DNA from: Micromussa lordhowensis
Taxonomy: Eukaryota; Cnidaria; Anthozoa; Scleractinia; Lobophylliidae
Assembly: GCA_964020085.1 (NCBI GenBank)
Contig: OZ026599.1
Location: 35,138,183-35,202,182, forward strand
Length of the DNA: 64,000 nucleotides
Direction of reading: 5' to 3'
The notes beneath the pieces were generated by a model. It was not told the DNA's origin and did no database searches. It worked only from the letters and a program-made list of their open reading frames with translations. Position numbers and translations under genes: made by a program. Positions 60,271 through 64,000 of this stretch are shown one piece after another (positions within the stretch are counted from its first letter, which is position 1; each line of letters opens with the position of its first letter).

Positions 60271-60663
60271 ATGTCTGAGAACAACCTCCCAGAAGGCATG
60301 TCAGCGGATGACGTTCACAGAATGCTCGGAACACAACGAAGCTATGGGACCTGCCAAAGGGACGTCAAGATGCGTGAAACGGACCGCGAAGTCACAGCGC
60401 ATAATGAGCCACTGCGTGATCCCAAGGCTTAACCGTTGAGGGAAACGGACCCTGAACGTGTGCAAGAAGCACAGAGGTCTGAGAAAGCGAGGACCAAACC
60501 CAGAGAGGAAGAAAAAAAGAAAAGACATCACGATGTGAACGAACACGAAGGACGCATGAAATTCCGCAGAGAGGACCGCAAGAAGAGGGATTCTGAGCAT
60601 ACTAAAATGCGGTCAAGGAATGATCCAAGAACTCAGACAAGAAGAAGGTATTCCTTGCAATGA
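60271..60663 (+). pseudogene. Charged Arg/Glu-rich protein with one stop
   Basis: ATG at 60271 directly after TTCGTTTCAG. Starts SENNLPEGMSADDVHRML; a TAA follows at about 60430-60432, and the same frame goes on with a Lys/Arg/Glu-rich stretch (KARTKPREEEKKKRHHD, REDRKKRDSEH). It follows the ATPase fragment and may be a core or capsid-associated protein of that element. Unrecognised. Confidence 0.35.
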
Positions 60664-61960
60664 AATATTCCTTAGCATGCGTAGTTTCTAATTTCAATTG
60701 TACTTTTACGGAGATGCCATAAATGTGGGAAACTTGGGCACTACCTCAAAGAATGCCGGGCTGCTGCACCGAAAAGAACCAGGAGAAAGGACTCCATTGT
60801 TTATAATTTCACTGGTGATTGTACCATAAGTTTCAATGAAATAGTCTAAAAAGAAAGCACAAGTTTTTCAATTGCCTGGGCACAATGAGTTCACCTGGTT
60901 AGTGGATGATACCCGTTTCATAAATATGTGACAAGCATTACGTGCTTGTCAGGTATTTAGATGGCCTAATACCACTCGTAAACAGAGTGGGGGGGGGAAC
61001 CAGGAACCCAAAATCGGATCTTACCAAAGTCAAATAAAGTTATTGGAACATATAATTGTTGTTTTATTATGTTCAATGTCCAAAAGGGAGCATTTGAAAG
61101 GGAAGAAGAGAACATGTAACACATTCTAGTGTTTGGTAAAGCTTCAAATGTGTACTGTCATTTGCAAAATACTGTGCATGCTCTGAAAACCATCAGATCT
61201 CATAACTTCTTTTCAATATGCATCTCAGGAACAGGAAAATTGACGCAGTCATTCAAGTAAAGTACCTTCTTTTCTCCGGAAGACACAGTTACAATTAGGA
61301 TCACAACTGAAAGTAAACATGGCGAGCCTTTTTAAATTGAGTGAAACCGAAATAAGGGTAGCCTTTTCGTAAAAAGACGGAAACCTGTTCTATCTTTGCC
61401 ACGTTTTTCCACTGCTTCACCCTAGTAAGCTTCAGACATACCAGTCCGACCGTCAAGTCCACGGAATGCCAAGAAGATACATCAGGGAAGAATGATTCTT
61501 CCGAATCTAAGCCACTATTCTTGGCCAAAGGCCATCACGTACAACATCCATCCGTTCTCTCGTTGCCTAGCTCGAGACAACTTGGCTGCAAGTACGGTCA
61601 TTTTCTTGCCACGCTACCAACTGAGCAAGTTTGGTCAACTTTGCTTCTTTTCCCTCAAAATGCCGTCATTTCGTACACGGGAACACTTACAGAGCAGGGC
61701 TTACTGTTACGGACCGATACAGCTCAATAGACCTTTATCACGCAACACTGAAACAAAACATTTTGCCCGTCCAAACTCTGATCCAGTGCGAGGCTGGGCA
61801 AAAGCAAAGCTTTTTGATCCCCTGGGACTCAAAATGGCCGCTAAGTGATAAAGGTGTATTGCTCATTCGATCTTTCCCAATGCCTGCCCTCTTACTAGTA
61901 CCGGAAAACGTCTTTTCCCCACTCCCAGCTTGGAGACAGTCGATTTTTTTGACCAAAAAT
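60664..61960. other. No gene seen
   Basis: Open frames on both strands overlap each other without motifs. A poly-G run (GTGGGGGGGGGAACC) is at about 60988. Nothing else supported. Confidence 0.4.
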
Positions 61961-61962
61961 TA

Positions 61963-62395
61963 AAATTTCATGGATTTTCAAACCAATGCCACAAATCTAT
62001 TCGCAGGGTCGCTGCGAGTGTACACACGCCAAGTTTGGTGCCCTCAAATCATGTGCAAGTGGTATTTTCAGCCTAGGAAGAGACCGGGCATGGCTGGCTC
62101 CCTAGTTAGCCCAGGTTTGCAAATTTTCTAATTTTCCAAACTAATGCCACGGCTGTATTCACAGGGTCGATGCGAGTGCACATGCAAAGTTTGGGACCTG
62201 CACATTAAGTGCAACTATGATTTTCAGCTTAGGAAAAACTGGGCGTGGCCAGCTCTCTAGTTAGCACAAGTTTGTGAATTTTGTGATTTTCCAAACTAAT
62301 GCTACCACTGCATTCCAGGGGTCGGTGAAAGTGAACATGCAAAGTTTCAGAACTGCACATAATGTGCAACTATGATTTTCAGCCTAGGAGAATTA
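61963..62395 (+). repeat. Three tandem copies of a ~158-bp unit
   Basis: Units start near 61963, 62120 and 62277. Each has TTTTCAAACCAATGCCAC-like, CAGGGTCGxTGCGAGTG, CATGCAAAGTTT, GATTTTCAGCCTAGGA and CTAGTTAGC blocks. The third copy ends after CCTAGGAG. No coding function evident. Confidence 0.75.
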
Positions 62396-62984
62396 TCAAC
62401 CCTGTTACCGAGAAAGACCTTACAGGCAAGATCAAACAGATATTGTCTTACTGTGATTGTACAACCAATACAAGACAGAGGAAAGAACTGAGGTGGCTTT
62501 CAAAGAAGGTCATGTTGAAAAAGACTTGTTCAACAGACTGATCGCTCCTTGTCTTGATTTATAAACTTGGGGTTGCCCCAAATACAAACAGTCAAGAAAA
62601 ACCATTGTAGAACTTTTAGCGCGAGTTGTGGTTTTCACTTAATTCTCGTAAAACTCATATCATTTGCCATTCTTTTCTTTGTTTGAGGCGTCGACCCCAA
62701 TCCCACTCTGGAACAATCAATTAGTGTTATTTTCTCCACACAAAAGACATGTGTTCCCAATACATGCATAAGGTAAACCTTTGGGGACTAAAACAAAAAC
62801 AAAAAAGGACAGAAGAGTGCTTCGGAATCCTAACACCATCTTGCTTTGTGAACTTTGATAGCTGTCCACATGGAAAAAAGGAATTTGAGAATGCCTCACA
62901 GAGTAGATAATTGAAAATAGTAATAACCCCTAGGAATATTAAACAAGCAGTGTTGGGGTCTGGTCATAGTTCTCTAGTTCCTTT

Positions 62985-62991
62985 TATATAA
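62985..62991 (+). promoter_or_regulatory. TATA box of the second RNase-fold-like gene
   Basis: TATATAA about 85 bp before the ATG at 63076, the same spacing as for the RING genes. Confidence 0.45.
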
Positions 62992-63075
62992 CCTTTATTC
63001 CAATCAATCGTCAGTTACCGTTGTGTGTATCTATTTACCAATCGATTATTTCAGTCTTTCATCTTACTCTCCAAA

Positions 63076-63483
63076 ATGGCTGTAGCATTTGGAACCTCCG
63101 ATATGATTCTCTCCAAGGAACAGGCAGAACACATCAATTACCACCACATAGAGATCAACGAACAGCATGCGTCAATTTAAGAGAAGTTTCAACCTAACTG
63201 TGACATTGGCTTTGTGACCCGGAAAACTTGGGTTCCGGAGCTGGAGGGCAACTATGGAATAATCGAACGCGGTTTCAAGCATAGCCATGGGGAATATTAT
63301 ATATATGTTTTCCGAATGGGAAAGATGACCAGCTATGATCCCTATGGCTTTTCCAGTTGGGAAATATGTATATATTTTAGCTGGAAAGCCATCTATGGAG
63401 ACAACCTGGCTATTATCTCATTTTATCTCTTTTCAAGGTGTTACCACCACTTCTTAAAGAGTAGAAGGCTGGTGTTCTGTTAG
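63076..63483 (+). pseudogene. Second BECR-like gene, one in-frame stop
   Basis: Paralogue of 24447-24851: ILSKEQAEHINYHHIEI, then a TAA at 63178-63180 just before EKF (SKF in the other copy), then EGNYGIIERGFKHSHGEYYI, VFRMGKMTSYDPYGFSS, EICIYFSWKA and AIISFYLFSRCYHHFLKS. The motif G-T-D is S-Y-D here and the final I-S-A-Y-P is I-S-F-Y-L, so the copy is diverged. No histone-like stem-loop follows. Confidence 0.5.
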
Positions 63484-63699
63484 TTACCAAATTCCTTTCA
63501 TTTATTTTATTGCTTTATTTACTTTTTAGTTTATTTATCTATCATATCTTTTTCTTTGAAGGCAGAAAGGTAAGCAAAGGTCTGTTGCAGATGTGTTTTT
63601 TCCTGGGTGCGCGTTGAGTCAGGATCAAGTCATGTTAGCATATCAAACTGAATTTATTTACAACCTACATACATACATACATATTGTACATATGTATTT

Positions 63700-64000
63700 A
63701 CCAATAAGACTCTAGAATTCGTTCAGTGGGCACCCACAACAACCAATATGACAGACCTAACCTTGAATCATCCTACTTTCCACATTCCTGAACCAGAAAG
63801 CTTTAATAAAACTGTACTCAGAGACTTCGACAGTACTTTGGCGACCTTAGATGGCAAGTTCACTGCCTCCGAGTCAGCTACATCTCAGGAAATTGACAAC
63901 GTACAAGCTGATGCAGTTCTCACTACTTCTGATTACCTGACCTATGTAGTACTGACCCTAGGTTTGGTCAACGGCCTGTCTTTCATTATTACACTGTACC
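63700..64000 (+). CDS. Env-like fragment, cut by window end
   Basis: Open frame homologous to the C-terminal part of 54100-55328: EFVQWAPTTTN, HIPEPESFNKTVLRDFDSTL, ATLDGKF, and a hydrophobic segment YLTYVVLTLGLVNGLSFII reaching the window edge. A second, diverged element of the same type. A CATA microsatellite lies just upstream (63669). Confidence 0.55.

Noticed and set aside
61492..61963. Overlapping frames on both strands near 61.5-61.9 kb
   Set aside because: Several frames overlap on both strands with no recognisable domain, splice structure or homologue in the window.
1..64000. CRISPR arrays, rRNA genes or bacterial operons
   Set aside because: No direct repeats with unique spacers, no rRNA signatures, and gene content plus introns are eukaryotic.

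Overview
The window looks like invertebrate metazoan nuclear DNA, AT-rich, with consensus GT-AG introns. A cnidarian is plausible from the mix of Polinton/Maverick virus-like elements, a Helitron-type helicase remnant, a Ty3/Gypsy retroelement and MITEs, but nothing here proves the host. I see no clearly host-encoded protein gene.

The centrepiece (element C, 16909-38335, about 21.4 kb) is a Polinton/Maverick (adintovirus-like) element. It has long terminal inverted repeats beginning AGTAGTGGTATCC and a perfect 6-bp target duplication, CTTTAC. A protein-primed DNA polymerase B lies on the minus strand at the left. A regulatory/accessory block follows (RNase-fold-like, RING, GRF-zinc and unknown genes). 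On the right is a compact plus-strand cassette: chromodomain integrase, two paralogous structural proteins, major capsid protein, adenain-like protease, packaging ATPase, small basic core proteins, membrane protein, coiled-coil/zinc protein and a phospholipase-A2-like protein. Several genes carry frameshifts or stops, so this copy is decaying.

Element C sits inside an older wrecked element (D) whose ~400-bp inverted repeats lie at 14729-15126 and 42573-42971. D keeps a polymerase tail, a GRF-zinc gene, a Rossmann/SLOG-like gene and a spliced gene. Left of these are element A (4.4-9.0 kb, minus strand), a truncated relative of the C capsid cassette; element B (12.3-14.0 kb), a RING paralogue plus terminal-repeat remnant; and a RING gene with three tandem W-R-x-R-P-F-W modules (0.5-1.6 kb).

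Right of D, 43-47 kb holds only putative small exons. A Ty3/Gypsy retroelement (47.5-53.9 kb) is interrupted by a MITE and joined to the env-like 3' end of another element (54.1-56.1 kb). An array of tRNA-like repeats (57.1-58.2 kb) follows, then fragments of a further Polinton lineage (58.7-60.7 kb), a second RNase-fold-like gene (63.1 kb) and a second env-like fragment cut by the window end.

Most notable: two genes, one in C and one in D, are followed about 20 nt after the stop by a histone-mRNA-like 3' stem-loop with matching flanks. The polymerase gene has a tiny spliced first exon that is duplicated upstream. Many neighbouring genes in C overlap by ATGA.
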